A DNA stretch of 64,000 nt, taken from positions 682,001-746,000 of the forward strand of contig JANQNO010000005.1 in the NCBI GenBank assembly GCA_028279555.1, given 5' to 3'. The stretch comes from Sphingorhabdus sp. (GTDB lineage Bacteria > Pseudomonadota > Alphaproteobacteria > Sphingomonadales > Sphingomonadaceae). Shown here in pieces: positions 18,468 to 28,190 of the stretch. Position numbers and translations under genes: made by a program. Below the pieces are notes generated by a model, which ran no database searches, had not been told where the DNA came from, and saw only the letters and a list, made by a program, of their open reading frames with translations. How positions within the stretch are numbered: the stretch's first letter is position 1; each line of letters starts with the position of its first letter.

Positions 18468-18678
18468 GGCTGCCCCCTCTGTCACGGGAACCTGAGAGCT
18501 TTCCCCTGCCTTCGCGAATGCTTGGGCGGGTTACCCCTTCGGCGGCCCGCCCACACCAAGGCATCGACGGGCACTTTCCAGAGCGTCGCAAGAGCCGATG
18601 CGGTCCTTTCGCCTGAGAGATTCCGGGGCGGTTGCTCCTTCGGCGCTCCAGTCAAAGCCAGAGCCTCTCCCGCATCGT
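18468..18678 (-). promoter_or_regulatory. Tandem glycine riboswitch controlling the gcv operon
   Basis: Two glycine aptamers lie head to tail in the gcvT leader. Aptamer 1 (about 18595-18676) has a P1 stem GATGCGG/CCGCATC and the conserved CGCCGAAGGAGCAA and CTCTCAGGCGAAAGGAC. Aptamer 2 (about 18470-18588) has GCCGAAGGGGTAACC, a long variable arm and CTCTCAGGTTCCCGTGAC. The short linker allows the usual cooperative contacts. Glycine binding normally turns gcv expression on. The expression platform lies in the roughly 40 bases before the TTG start and is not resolved by eye. Together with its flanks it fills the 307-base gap between gcvT and the next gene. Confidence 0.95.
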
Positions 18679-18735
18679 CAGCGACAGCGCATGTCATGGC
18701 GGGGGCACCGAGTCGTGTCAATTGCCCGAAAGTAC

Positions 18736-19398
18736 TTATCTGCCGTTTTTTGCAGCAAGCGAACGGATCGCATCATTCTCATGGATAAAGACGCCCGGTT
18801 CGCTTTCATCCGCGAGGCTCGCGATACAGCGCGCCACTATGGCAGCATCAATCGACTGGTAGCGGCGCAGCGGGCCCTGCAGCGCAAGGTCGAGCATGGG
18901 AGACAGCATAATTGCGAAGCTCTCCCCAGGGCGAAACTCCTCGCGATCTCCTTTCAGTAATCCTGGGCGGATGATATCGAGCCGGTCGAAATCGAGCGCG
19001 CGGAGGGCATCTTCCGCCTTTCCCTTGGTCTTCAGGTAGAAATTGCTCGCTCCAGACCGGGCCATGGTCGACGAAATATGGATAAATTGCCGCGCACCCG
19101 CCGCTTTTGCCGCATCGGCGAACGCCGCCACCAGATGAAGATCAATGGCGCGAAAGGCCTCCTGCGAACCAGCCTTTTTGATGGTCGTCCCAAGGCAGCT
19201 GATGGCAATATCGATTTCGAGGTCTGCTATCCTGTCAGGCCAGCTTTCCGAACTTGCGACATGCTGCTGCACACGGCCTGGAAGCCCGTCTGCTTTTCGG
19301 CGCAGCACGAGGTGCAGCTTATGCCCTGCCTCGACAAGACTGCTGCTCGCTGCTTGGCCCACCAGCCCAGTGCCGCCCGCGAGAAGAATGTTGGCCAT
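18736..19398 (-). CDS. NAD(P)-binding atypical SDR family protein
   Basis: The 220-residue product is a Rossmann-fold protein of the NAD(P)H-binding atypical short-chain dehydrogenase group (HTATIP2/YraR-like). It begins MANILLAGGTGLVGQAASS, with a TGxxGxxG-type nucleotide motif, and has CLGTTIKKAGSQEAFRAID and ISSTMARSGASNFYLKTKG, in which YLKTK fits the YxxxK catalytic pattern. The ATG at 19398 is chosen over a longer frame. It starts four bases after the dgt stop, so the two are probably co-transcribed. The substrate is unknown. Confidence 0.8.
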   Translation of the reverse strand: MANILLAGGTGLVGQAASSSLVEAGHKLHLVLRRKADGLPGRVQQHVASSESWPDRIADLEIDIAISCLGTTIKKAGSQEAFRAIDLHLVAAFADAAKAAGARQFIHISSTMARSGASNFYLKTKGKAEDALRALDFDRLDIIRPGLLKGDREEFRPGESFAIMLSPMLDLALQGPLRRYQSIDAAIVARCIASLADESEPGVFIHENDAIRSLAAKNGR

Positions 19399-19402
19399 GT
19401 GT

Positions 19403-20548
19403 TTACTCCCCGCAGATTTCGCGGTGCCTGTTTTGCGCATATCGATCGGTCATGCCTGCCATGAAATCCGCAATATGGCGGCTTCGCTCCGGTTCGGCGT
19501 CTGGAAGCCTGCCATGCCATTCTGCGGGCATAAGATCGGGGTCGCCGCGATAGGCGGCAAACAGCTCACCTACTATTTTCTGCGCACGTTTGGCAGCCTT
19601 CAACTGCATTTCATGGTGATACAGATTGTCATACATGAAGGCTTTAAGCTGCCTTTCGCGCTGCTGCATTCCCCGCGAAAAACCTGCAATCATCATCCCT
19701 GCCTGCCGGGCATCACCTGCCGATCCGATTCTTTGCTCGACTATGCGCGCCTGCGCCGCGGAAATCACATCATTGGCCATCACGCCGATCTGATCGCGAA
19801 TAAGCTCGCTATGGAGCTTTTCGGCTGGCACGTCAGGATAGGCGTCCCGAATTGCGCGCCAGCTTTCGGCGATAAAGGGAAGCTCGCAAAGCTGTTCCAT
19901 GGTCAGAAGACCGGCGCGAATGCCGTCATCGATGTCATGATTATCATAGGCGATGTCATCCGCCACGGCTGCCACTTGTGCCTCAAGCGACGGCCAGTTT
20001 TTTAGCTCCAGCCCATATTGCGCATCGATTTCCTTCAAAGCCCAGCCCGCTCGTGAAACCGGACCGTTATGTTTGGCCAGCCCCTCGAGCAGCTCCCAGC
20101 TCAGATTCAGCCCCGTCCAAAGCGGATAGGGCGAATCGAGCCGCGTCAGAGTTCTGAGTGTCTGCGCATTGTGATCGAACCCGCCATGATCGCTCAGGGC
20201 CGCCTGCAGCGCATCCTCGCCCGCATGGCCGAATGGCGGATGCCCAATATCATGCGCGAGGCAAAGCGCCTCGGTCAAATCTTCATCGAGACCCAGCGCC
20301 CGCGCAATGGTCCGACCGATTTGCGCGACTTCCAGACTATGCGTCATCCTGACGCGGTAGTGATCGCCGTCTGGCGAGACAAAAACCTGTGTTTTGTGGC
20401 GAAGCCGCCGGAAGGAAATGGAGTGGATGATGCGGTCGCGGTCGCGCTGATAGATATTGCGCGGACCGCGCACGCCACTCTTGCGCTCGTCATAGAAGCG
20501 CCCCTTGCTGCTACAGGGGTCACTGGCGTAGGGAGAGCGGCGCATCAT
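19403..20548 (-). CDS. dgt: Deoxyguanosinetriphosphate triphosphohydrolase-like HD protein
   Basis: The 381-residue HD-domain enzyme is a dNTP triphosphohydrolase, which removes triphosphate from deoxynucleotides and helps control dNTP pools. Metal ligands are visible in RMTHSLEVAQIGRTIAR (His) and LCLAHDIGHPPFGHAGED (HD, then His), with a further Asp in AVADDIAYDNHDIDDG. FRRLRHKTQVF near the N-terminus is typical of the short alphaproteobacterial form. In many alphaproteobacteria dgt sits next to argS; here argS is about 30 kb away. The next gene starts four bases after its stop. Confidence 0.92.
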   Translation of the reverse strand: MMRRSPYASDPCSSKGRFYDERKSGVRGPRNIYQRDRDRIIHSISFRRLRHKTQVFVSPDGDHYRVRMTHSLEVAQIGRTIARALGLDEDLTEALCLAHDIGHPPFGHAGEDALQAALSDHGGFDHNAQTLRTLTRLDSPYPLWTGLNLSWELLEGLAKHNGPVSRAGWALKEIDAQYGLELKNWPSLEAQVAAVADDIAYDNHDIDDGIRAGLLTMEQLCELPFIAESWRAIRDAYPDVPAEKLHSELIRDQIGVMANDVISAAQARIVEQRIGSAGDARQAGMMIAGFSRGMQQRERQLKAFMYDNLYHHEMQLKAAKRAQKIVGELFAAYRGDPDLMPAEWHGRLPDAEPERSRHIADFMAGMTDRYAQNRHREICGE

Positions 20549-20589
20549 CGCCCTCGCCTATGCATGATCGCGTGTTATGCCGCCAGCCT

Positions 20590-22476
20590 CTATTTGCTGT
20601 TCAGCCTGGTGACCACTGTGCCTTCTGCGCTATTCCAGACAAAACTGTCACCGCCAGCCTCCTTGAGCGCGTCATACCAAGCCTTTGCCGCACTGTAGCC
20701 GCTGAAGGGGCCAACAACGAGCCTGGCCATATTATTCCAGGGCGATGTCCACCCCTCCTGCCCCTCGAACAGTTCGGGATGTTTGCGCGACAGGCGGCGA
20801 TATTCGCCGCGCATGGCAGACTGGTCGCCGGTTGAAATCTGCACCCAGTAGCGCGCTTTGGTGGAGACATTCTCATTGACGGTTTGAGCCGCCTGCTTTT
20901 CGGGGGTAGCAGTTTCTTCCGCGCTTTCCTTCGGCGGCAGGGAAGACAGGTCAACCGCCTCGACATTGGACCGCTTCTCCTCCTCAGGAATTTCGATCGC
21001 TGCCACGACATCGCCGAGGTCGAAATCCTGCAAATCGTTTTCTGTGCTGGAAGACGCAACTTCGGTCGAAGCGGGCGGCCCGATTGGCGAAGGCGGCGGC
21101 GTAGAGGAATCCGGCTGTTCGCTTTGCGTCTCCAGAATAGTTGCGATCTGATCGGGCGCGCTTACTGCCTCTTCGGTTGCCGGTGGCGTCGATTCTGGCG
21201 GGGAGTTATTGGCCGCCATAGATGCGACTGGAGGACCGGTAATCGTCGGAGCCGCGGCAGTGTCGGCCGCAGAATTGTTTGTTGTGGGCGCATTGCCAGA
21301 AGGCGGCAAGCCAATGTCTTGTGTAGATGATTCAGTGGCTGACGCTGTGGTCGTCTGCCCTGGCAATGCGTCGAAACCAGCCTGGGGCGGCGCACCATCA
21401 CCTGCCTGCGCAACTTTCGGAGCCTCTGCCTGGTTTCCGGCTACCGGTAAAAGCGCTGCCGATGCCACCGGCGCTGGCGGCGTCCGCACTTGCTGGCGTG
21501 CAACCAGATTGGCGGACGCGCTGGCGGCAGCGGCTACCCGCCGTTCGGTAGTGGTGGGCAATCGGAGCGCCGAGCTATTGGCAGGACCAGGCGCATTCGA
21601 TGGCGAGCCGAGCGGCGGCCCGGCTGGAATAAGCCGCGAACTTCCCGCCGGCGGCGCGGACGGTGGAATATTCGATGCCAATGTTCGAACATCCTCGCTA
21701 TCGCGACCGATATTGTTTGCTGGAAAATGGCCGAGATGGATCGCCGCGGCCTGCTGCGCACCTGTCAATCGCGGCATCTGCCTCAGAAAGCGCTCCATCC
21801 GCTGTGCACCGCGGGCATCAAGGAAACCGCGCGTCACCTCACGCGATTCCCTCAATTCCCCGCGCGCCGCGAGCATAAAGGCACGGGCGCGCCATGCCGC
21901 CGGATCATTCCTGTCGAGGAGCGGAACCAGCATGGCGTCTGCTTCTTGCGATTTACCAGAGAGCGAAAGCGAAATCGCGTGCTGAATGGTCACCCTGTTC
22001 GATCCCACTGCCGTGGACGCAATCCTGTAGTCCTGCTGTGCACGGTCAAAATTGCCGAGCAAATCGAATGCCATACCGCGATCGGCCGCGATCACTCTTT
22101 CACTGACGCCCAGCTTTGTGGCCTCGTCGAAAAAGCGCAGAGCTTCGAATGGATTTTCAAGCCGGACATAGGCTGATCCCAACCCGGCCTTTACCCGGCC
22201 ATCGCCCGGGCGGAGCGATTGGGCACGCTCGAAGAAATTCCGCGCAGCTGACGCATCATCAAGCAGCAGCGCCGCATTACCGGCATCGATCAAGGCACCC
22301 GCATCGCGGCGGTTGCGCGCAATACGCCGCATGGCATTGCGCAATTCTTCGGCTCCGGGCCTTGAATTCTCGGGAATGGGTGCGGAAGGAACCGTCGCGC
22401 CGCTTTGGCTTTGCGCCAGCGATGCCGCCGGAACCATCAACGAAGTGGCCAATATTGCTGCCGCCAGCTTCACCAA
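20590..22476 (-). CDS. TPR- and SPOR-domain exported protein
   Basis: The 628-residue product begins at a TTG with GGAG eight bases upstream, giving VKLAAAILATSLMVPAASLAQ as signal peptide; a longer TTG start at 22524 is less likely. Tetratricopeptide-like helices occupy about residues 40-230 (for example NAALLLDDASAARNFFERAQ). A long Pro/Ala/Ser/Thr/Glu linker of roughly 250 residues follows, then a C-terminal SPOR domain (YWVQISTGDQSAM ... VVGPFSGYSAAKAWYDALK). SPOR domains bind denuded glycan at division sites, so a role in septal wall work beside ftsZ fits. It may be read with ftsZ, 110 bases upstream. No close named homologue is recognised. Confidence 0.82.
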   Translation of the reverse strand: MVKLAAAILATSLMVPAASLAQSQSGATVPSAPIPENSRPGAEELRNAMRRIARNRRDAGALIDAGNAALLLDDASAARNFFERAQSLRPGDGRVKAGLGSAYVRLENPFEALRFFDEATKLGVSERVIAADRGMAFDLLGNFDRAQQDYRIASTAVGSNRVTIQHAISLSLSGKSQEADAMLVPLLDRNDPAAWRARAFMLAARGELRESREVTRGFLDARGAQRMERFLRQMPRLTGAQQAAAIHLGHFPANNIGRDSEDVRTLASNIPPSAPPAGSSRLIPAGPPLGSPSNAPGPANSSALRLPTTTERRVAAAASASANLVARQQVRTPPAPVASAALLPVAGNQAEAPKVAQAGDGAPPQAGFDALPGQTTTASATESSTQDIGLPPSGNAPTTNNSAADTAAAPTITGPPVASMAANNSPPESTPPATEEAVSAPDQIATILETQSEQPDSSTPPPSPIGPPASTEVASSSTENDLQDFDLGDVVAAIEIPEEEKRSNVEAVDLSSLPPKESAEETATPEKQAAQTVNENVSTKARYWVQISTGDQSAMRGEYRRLSRKHPELFEGQEGWTSPWNNMARLVVGPFSGYSAAKAWYDALKEAGGDSFVWNSAEGTVVTRLNSK

Positions 22477-22586
22477 AGTTTCTACTCCAACCCGAGACGC
22501 AAACAACCGCGCCCAAATAGGCAAGGCATCGGTGTTTTCATAGGCTAAGCATGCCGAATAGTGGCTGAACCGAGCCTGAGCCGCGG

Positions 22587-24104
22587 TCAGCTATTGCTTT
22601 GGCGATCCAGGAATCGGGGAATGTTCAGCCCGCCGGAACTGTCTTCGTCCTTCTTCTCCGCCTCGTCCCCGGATTCCTCCGGCGGCTTGCCCCTTGAAAG
22701 ATTGGACATGCGCTCAAACAGCGTTCCGCCGCCACTTGCAATGCGCGGTGCCGGGTCATCGGGTTCGGGCACAACATCGGGTTTGGCTTCTTCGGTGGGC
22801 GTTTCGCTCTCCGGCGCAGCTTGCTCGCTTCCCAGTTCAAGCGGCTCTTCCTCCGCTGGCGTTTCTGCCACCGGTTCGTCCGCTGCAGGCGGCGTATCGG
22901 CGACCTCTTCGACTCCCTCGGCGCTGCCGAGATCCAGACTGTCGTCGGTTTCACCCGCGGTTTCCGGTTCAGCTGCGCCAGCTTCTTCCGCAGGCGGCTC
23001 CTCTTGCTTCGGCGCTTCTTCGGCAGGCGTTTCCTCGCTCGCAGCAGATGTGCTAAACAGGTTGGATGAGGCTGCTGCTGCGGCAGGTGCCGCATTTGCA
23101 AATGCGCTCGATGGCGGCGGAGCGGTCGCAGCTGCGCCGTCGGCATCGATCCCGGTCGCCACGACCGAAACACGGATTTTGCCCTCGAGTGTATCGTTGA
23201 AGGCCGAGCCCCAGATGATATTGGCATCGGGATCGACCAGTTCACGAATATGATTGGCTGCTTCGTCGACTTCCATCAGGCGCATGTCTTCGCCGCCGGT
23301 GATGGAGACAATGACACCTTTGGCGCCCTGCATCGAGACACCATCGAGTAGCGGATTGGCGATAGCCTTCTCTGCAGCTTCCAGCGCGCGCCCGTCGCCT
23401 TCGGCCTCGCCGGTTCCCATCATGGCCTTGCCCATCTCGTGCATAACGCTGCGCACGTCGGCAAAGTCGAGATTGATCAGGCCGGGCATGACCATCAGGT
23501 CGGTGATGCCGCGGACGCCCTGCTGCAACACTTCATCGGCAAGCAGGAAAGCTTCCTTGAATGTGGTATTGGGGTTGGCAACCAGGAACAGATTCTGGTT
23601 CGGAATGACGATCAGCGTATCGACATGCTGCTGCAATTCGGCAATGCCGGCCTCGGCTGCACGCATCCGGCGCGATCCTTCAAACAGGAAAGGCTTGGTC
23701 ACTACGCCAACGGTCAGAACGTCCATCGCCCGCGCGGCCTCGGCAATGACCGGTGCCGCACCCGTGCCCGTTCCGCCGCCCATACCGGCAGCGATAAAGC
23801 ACATATGCGATCCCTCTATCGCGGATTTGACCAGATCGATGGTCTCTTCGGCGGCAGCACGGCCAACCTCCGGCCGCGAACCTGCGCCAAGCCCCTGAGT
23901 GATGTCAGGTCCCAGCTGAATACGTTGCTCCGCACCGGAAGCGTTCAGCGACTGAGCGTCTGTGTTTGCGACAATGAAATCAACGCCTTCGACGCCAGCA
24001 TTGATCATATTGCCGATGGCATTACCGCCGGCACCACCGACGCCAACGACCGAAATTTTTGGCTTCAACTCGTCAACCAGTGGCGGCCCGATATTGATGC
24101 TCAT
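22587..24104 (-). CDS. ftsZ: Cell division protein FtsZ
   Basis: FtsZ is the tubulin-like GTPase that polymerises into the Z ring. The 505-residue product has [15 protein letters not shown], the tubulin signature [17 protein letters not shown] (about residues 107-123) and the T7-loop region [11 protein letters not shown]. After the globular domain comes a linker of about 150 residues rich in Glu, Ala and Pro, then the C-terminal peptide [10 protein letters not shown] that binds FtsA and other partners. The start at 24104 is chosen because the upstream extension lacks homology. It follows ftsA after 108 bases, the only real gap in the dcw cluster, where a separate promoter could lie. Confidence 0.97.
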   Translation of the reverse strand: MSINIGPPLVDELKPKISVVGVGGAGGNAIGNMINAGVEGVDFIVANTDAQSLNASGAEQRIQLGPDITQGLGAGSRPEVGRAAAEETIDLVKSAIEGSHMCFIAAGMGGGTGTGAAPVIAEAARAMDVLTVGVVTKPFLFEGSRRMRAAEAGIAELQQHVDTLIVIPNQNLFLVANPNTTFKEAFLLADEVLQQGVRGITDLMVMPGLINLDFADVRSVMHEMGKAMMGTGEAEGDGRALEAAEKAIANPLLDGVSMQGAKGVIVSITGGEDMRLMEVDEAANHIRELVDPDANIIWGSAFNDTLEGKIRVSVVATGIDADGAAATAPPPSSAFANAAPAAAAASSNLFSTSAASEETPAEEAPKQEEPPAEEAGAAEPETAGETDDSLDLGSAEGVEEVADTPPAADEPVAETPAEEEPLELGSEQAAPESETPTEEAKPDVVPEPDDPAPRIASGGGTLFERMSNLSRGKPPEESGDEAEKKDEDSSGGLNIPRFLDRQSNS

Positions 24105-24118
24105 TGAACTAACCCCCT

Positions 24119-24133
24119 TGCCGTTTTCCGGCA
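24119..24133 (-). other. Short hairpin in the ftsZ leader
   Basis: TGCCG and CGGCA form a 5-bp stem around GAAAA just upstream of the purine-rich AGGGGG ribosome-binding stretch of ftsZ. It could affect initiation but may be chance. Confidence 0.3.
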
Positions 24134-24212
24134 TTGCAAGAACTGGAAATGGTTAATGACATAAAATTGCGCGAAGAACATCCGTAAAATGACGTTTTGA
24201 TTACTATTTGCG

Positions 24213-25469
24213 TCAGAAATTTTCCCTGATGGCATTTTTGATTCGGTCGAACAGCCCGTCAGGTGCCATATCACCGCTTCCCTGAGGATCAAATTGCCCT
24301 TTCAGGTCAACAGGGTCGGAAGCGGCATAGTGAACGAGGCCGACCAGATTCGCAAAAGCCGGACCGCTGTGGGCCTCGGGCAAGCCGCCAAGCCCGCCGG
24401 GTTTTCCAACGCGTACGGTCCGGCCCAGCGCAGCTTGCAAATAATCGGCTATTCCTTTCAGCTCCGCACCGCCGCCGGTTAGGACAATCTGGTGTCCGCT
24501 GGGGCCTGCGAAACCCATTTTGCGCAGTGCTGTTCCGATTTCTGCGACAATTTTATCGAGCCGCTGGCAGATAATCGAATTGAGCTGGGCGCGGGTAATC
24601 CGCGGAATGTTGCCATCCTGATCAAGATTGTCCTCGCCCATGTCGAGAACATCCTGATGGTCGCGGGGCGTCGAAAGCGCCGATCCGAAATAGCATTTCA
24701 TCCGCTCAGCCTGCGCACGCCGAATGCCAAAGACCGACGCAATATCGTCGGTGATATCAGCCGCGCCTTGTTGTATCGTCTCCAATCCAACGACCATACC
24801 GCCAACGAAGACCGAAACATTGGTCACCGCAGCGCCCATTTCCACCATTGCGACGCCCAGTTCGCGCTCTTCCGCGGTCAAACACGACAATCCGGTCGCT
24901 ATCGGCGAAACAACCAGCGCTTCGACCTCCAGATGCGCTGCGCGGGCCGTCATGTCGATATTGCGAACCGGTGCCTGTTCGGCGAGCACGACGTGAATAT
25001 CGACACCCAGCCTGTCGGCATGGAGCCCAATCGGGTCTGCCACACCGCCGACACCATCGAGCGAATACAGCGTGGGCTGAATATGTAGCGGTATCTTGCC
25101 GCGCATATCGAGATTGACCCGCCCGGCTTCCAACAGGTCGTCAATATCTTCTTGTTCGACCCGATCCCCGCCAAGCTCGATCTCGACCGGCGCGAGCATG
25201 CTGTCGAGGCCGCCTGCCGACAGCCCGACCCAGACCTTGTCGATATTCAGGCCGGCAATCCGCTCGGCCTGCTCCACGGCCTGCCGGACGCTCAGCTCTG
25301 CCTGTTCCATATTCGCAACGCATCCGCGGGACACGCCGCGGCTTTCGCGTTGCCCGGTTCCAAGCACGATGAGCTCGTCCTTGTCCGTCTTGCCGGCAAT
25401 CAGCGCCGACACTTTGGATGAACCGATGTCGAGCGCGGAGATCAGCCTTTCGACTTTGGCGGCGCTCAT
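24213..25469 (-). CDS. ftsA: Cell division protein FtsA
   Basis: FtsA is the actin-like ATPase that tethers FtsZ to the membrane and recruits later divisome proteins. The 418-residue product has the phosphate-1 motif ALDIGSSKVSALIAGK (residues 13-28), a 1C-type subdomain, and VLTGGGAELKGI near the C-terminal adenosine motif. The last residues, GLFDRIKNAIRENF, form the expected amphipathic membrane-targeting helix. Its ATG overlaps the ftsQ stop by 4 bases. Confidence 0.97.
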   Translation of the reverse strand: MSAAKVERLISALDIGSSKVSALIAGKTDKDELIVLGTGQRESRGVSRGCVANMEQAELSVRQAVEQAERIAGLNIDKVWVGLSAGGLDSMLAPVEIELGGDRVEQEDIDDLLEAGRVNLDMRGKIPLHIQPTLYSLDGVGGVADPIGLHADRLGVDIHVVLAEQAPVRNIDMTARAAHLEVEALVVSPIATGLSCLTAEERELGVAMVEMGAAVTNVSVFVGGMVVGLETIQQGAADITDDIASVFGIRRAQAERMKCYFGSALSTPRDHQDVLDMGEDNLDQDGNIPRITRAQLNSIICQRLDKIVAEIGTALRKMGFAGPSGHQIVLTGGGAELKGIADYLQAALGRTVRVGKPGGLGGLPEAHSGPAFANLVGLVHYAASDPVDLKGQFDPQGSGDMAPDGLFDRIKNAIRENF

Positions 25470-26380
25470 GCGGACTCACCCTCATCCTTGCCCGATTCCT
25501 GCTTCACTTCGTTGGGTGCAGGCGGCGTATTCTTCTTCCGGCGCAGATAGGCCTTTTCGGGATCGCGCAGATCGAAATAGATGAGATCGCGGCCAAGCAG
25601 CCGGTGGACGCCATCCATCCGCGCAAAATTGAGTATCGCTTCCTTGGCCTGCTGCTCGCCTTCCGGAAGCGCCAGCGTTTCACCCGTTTTGAAAGTGATG
25701 TCCCATCGGCGCTTGCCAACCCAGCTCACGGCGCTGATATGCGGTTTAAGCGATGGTGCTTCGTCGATCAGCTGGTTAAGCGCGACAATTTGGGCATTGG
25801 CACCTTCGCCATAGATTTTGGGAAGTCCCTGGACCTCGTCGGGAGAGACATTTTCGAGGATATACCCCTGCTTGTCGACCAGCGCATCGCGCTTGCCATC
25901 ATGCCAAAGCGCGATCGGTTCGCGCTCGACGATATCGACGACCAGCATATCGGGAAGCCGCCGCGAAACGCGCACTTCCTTTATCCACCCATAACCGATC
26001 AAATCTTCGCGAATCTGATCGACATCCACAAGCGGCATCGCGCGATCCTTCTCGGCCAGCACAATGTCATAAACCTTGAGCTGGTCGACGCGCTTCATGC
26101 CGGTAATTTCGACGCGCTTGACTTCGAAACCGGCCTTTGCCGCCAGCTCGGCATATTGCTGATGCGCCAGCGAAAAAACACCCGCCCACCGCGCGACAAC
26201 GAAGATCAAGACGACTGCTGCGGCAACGACAATCCAGGTGAAGCCCCGCTGCACTTCATCTTCAGAAAATGGCAGCGTCTTCAGAAAACGGTCGAACCAG
26301 GAAACCCGCCTCGCCTTTTTCCGTGCAGGTGCCTTGCGCTTTTTGGGGGCGGAGCGTTTGCGGGTGGCTTTTGCGGTCAT
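25466..26380 (-). CDS. ftsQ: Cell division protein FtsQ
   Basis: FtsQ is the bitopic divisome protein that links early and late division proteins. The 304-residue product has a basic cytoplasmic tail (KATRKRSAPKKRKAPARKK), one membrane helix (WIVVAAAVVLIFVVARW, about residues 50-66), a POTRA domain (VKRVEITGMKRVDQLKVYD) and the FtsQ/DivIB domain (LVDKQGYILENVSPDEVQGLP). The C-terminus is Glu/Lys-rich. It overlaps ddl and ftsA by 4 bases on each side. Confidence 0.95.
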   Translation of the reverse strand: MTAKATRKRSAPKKRKAPARKKARRVSWFDRFLKTLPFSEDEVQRGFTWIVVAAAVVLIFVVARWAGVFSLAHQQYAELAAKAGFEVKRVEITGMKRVDQLKVYDIVLAEKDRAMPLVDVDQIREDLIGYGWIKEVRVSRRLPDMLVVDIVEREPIALWHDGKRDALVDKQGYILENVSPDEVQGLPKIYGEGANAQIVALNQLIDEAPSLKPHISAVSWVGKRRWDITFKTGETLALPEGEQQAKEAILNFARMDGVHRLLGRDLIYFDLRDPEKAYLRRKKNTPPAPNEVKQESGKDEGESA

Positions 26381-27300
26381 GCCAACGCCTCCTGCACAAT
26401 CATGTCGACAAGCTGTTCGTAGTTGATGCCGGCATGCCGTGCCTGTTCGGGGACGAGGCTGAGCGGTGTCATGCCGGGCTGGGTATTGGTTTCGAGCACA
26501 AAAATGCCATCAGCGCCCTGTTCGTCATCCCAGCGAAAATCCGTTCGCGAGGGTCCCTCGCATCCAAGATAGTGGTGACAGCGCAGCGCAAGATCCATCA
26601 TCGATGCCTCTATATCAGAGGGAATATCGGCAGGACAGATATGATCTGTCATTCCGTCGGTATATTTTGCATCGAAATCGTAGAATCCGCTCTTCGGGCG
26701 CAGCTCGGTAACGCAAAGCCCCTTGCCGCCGACTACCGCTACGGTGAGCTCGCGCCCCTTTATGTATGGTTCGGCCAGCAGGCTATCGAATTCCTGCCAC
26801 GGCCCTTCGCTCGCAGCGCTGATCGGATTGCCGTAATTTCCCTCTTCGGTAACGATAGCCACGCCCACCGAAGACCCTTCGTTGACGGGTTTGAGAACAA
26901 AGGGGCGCGGCAGCGGGTCTTTCACGTACAGGCTCTGGCTCTTTACAATTTTCCCTTCCGGCATCGGAATGCCGCGCGGCACAAGCTGCTGCTTGGTGAG
27001 TTCCTTGTCGATGGCAATAACCGATGTCGCCATGCCGCTATGCGTGTATGGGATTTGCATCAGATCGAGCATACCCTGCACGCTGCCGTCCTCGCCGGGA
27101 ACGCCGTGCAGCGCATTGAAGACAATTTCGGGCCTGAGTTCGGAAAGCACCTGCGCAACATTGCGGTCCATATCGACACGGGTCACGCGGTAGCCCGATT
27201 TCTCGAGCGCATCGGCTACGCCATTCCCGCTCATGAGCGACACTTCGCGTTCATTCGACCATCCGCCCATCAGGACGGCGACATGCGTCTGCTTGCTCAC
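26377..27300 (-). CDS. ddl: D-alanine--D-alanine ligase
   Basis: Ddl joins two D-alanines with ATP for the peptidoglycan stem peptide. The 307-residue product has AVLMGGWSNEREVSLMSG at the N-terminus, LHGVPGEDGSVQGML, KPVNEGSSVGVAIV and the C-terminal metal-binding LETNTQPGMT. A GTG at 27300 is preferred as start because it overlaps the murB stop by 4 bases (GTGA), as other junctions in this cluster do; a longer frame to 27330 would run deep into murB. Confidence 0.95.
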   Translation of the reverse strand: MSKQTHVAVLMGGWSNEREVSLMSGNGVADALEKSGYRVTRVDMDRNVAQVLSELRPEIVFNALHGVPGEDGSVQGMLDLMQIPYTHSGMATSVIAIDKELTKQQLVPRGIPMPEGKIVKSQSLYVKDPLPRPFVLKPVNEGSSVGVAIVTEEGNYGNPISAASEGPWQEFDSLLAEPYIKGRELTVAVVGGKGLCVTELRPKSGFYDFDAKYTDGMTDHICPADIPSDIEASMMDLALRCHHYLGCEGPSRTDFRWDDEQGADGIFVLETNTQPGMTPLSLVPEQARHAGINYEQLVDMIVQEALA

Positions 27301-28190
27301 GCTTTTTTCCCCACGCGCTGAATTTCCCATTGCAGATCGACGCCCGAATTGCTTTTCACTCGCCGCCGGACTTCCTCACCCAGTTCCTCGATATCCGCGC
27401 TGCTCGCATCGCCCAGATTGATCAGGAAATTGGTATGCTTTTCCGATACTTGTGCGCCGCCAATTTTCAAGCCCCGGCAGCCAGCCGCGTCGACAAGCTG
27501 CCAGGCCTTTTTGCCCTCCGGGTTTTTGAAGGTGCTGCCACCTGTTTTGGTTCGCAAAGGCTGGGAATCTTCGCGCGCCCGGGCGATGCGGTCCATCTCG
27601 GCTTGAATCGTTTCTTTCTCGGAAGGCGTTCCCCGAAACAGCGCGCTCACGACAATCGCGCCCTCGGGCAATTCGCTATGGCGATAGCTGTAGTTAAGCT
27701 CCGCGGCTTCCAATGTCTGCAGGTCACCTGAAGGCAGCATCACATCGCAGCTAACCAATACATCGCTGACCTCGCGGCCATAGGCACCGCCATTCATGCG
27801 CACAAAGCCGCCTACGGTCCCGGGAATGCCGCGCAGAAACTCCAATCCGCCGAGGCCGGCATCGCGCGCCCTGGACGACACCAGTATACCCGAGGCACCG
27901 CCGCCGCAGCGCATCCGGTTTTCACCTCCCTCTTCCACCGTCGCAAAGGGCTTGCCCAGCCGCACCACCACACCGCCGATACCGCCATCGCGAATGATAC
28001 AGTTGGAGCCAAGACCCAGCGGCCAGACCGGCAATGTCTCGTCAAGCTGTTTCAGGAAATCGGACAGGTCTTCCACGTCTTTCGGTTCGAACAGCCATTC
28101 CGCCTGGCCGCCCGATTTGAACCAGACCAAAGGCGCCAGTGGCGCATCTTGCTTGAGCTTGCCGCGAACGGATGGGAGGGTGATGGTCAT
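27297..28190 (-). CDS. murB: UDP-N-acetylenolpyruvoylglucosamine reductase
   Basis: MurB reduces the enolpyruvyl group of UDP-GlcNAc-enolpyruvate to UDP-MurNAc using FAD and NADPH. The 297-residue product has the FAD-binding [20 protein letters not shown], the conserved [19 protein letters not shown] and the proton-donor Ser in [18 protein letters not shown]. The SDAxxE-type region near the C-terminus ([18 protein letters not shown]) fits the shorter type II MurB. It overlaps murC and ddl by 4 bases. Confidence 0.96.
   Translation of the reverse strand: MTITLPSVRGKLKQDAPLAPLVWFKSGGQAEWLFEPKDVEDLSDFLKQLDETLPVWPLGLGSNCIIRDGGIGGVVVRLGKPFATVEEGGENRMRCGGGASGILVSSRARDAGLGGLEFLRGIPGTVGGFVRMNGGAYGREVSDVLVSCDVMLPSGDLQTLEAAELNYSYRHSELPEGAIVVSALFRGTPSEKETIQAEMDRIARAREDSQPLRTKTGGSTFKNPEGKKAWQLVDAAGCRGLKIGGAQVSEKHTNFLINLGDASSADIEELGEEVRRRVKSNSGVDLQWEIQRVGKKA

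Noticed and set aside
21209-21985. Ala/Gly-rich plus-strand ORF
   Set aside because: It mirrors the Pro/Ala linker of the TPR/SPOR protein on the other strand.
22561-23253. Ser/Ala-rich plus-strand ORF opposite ftsZ
   Set aside because: It is the complement of the low-complexity FtsZ linker and has no independent features.
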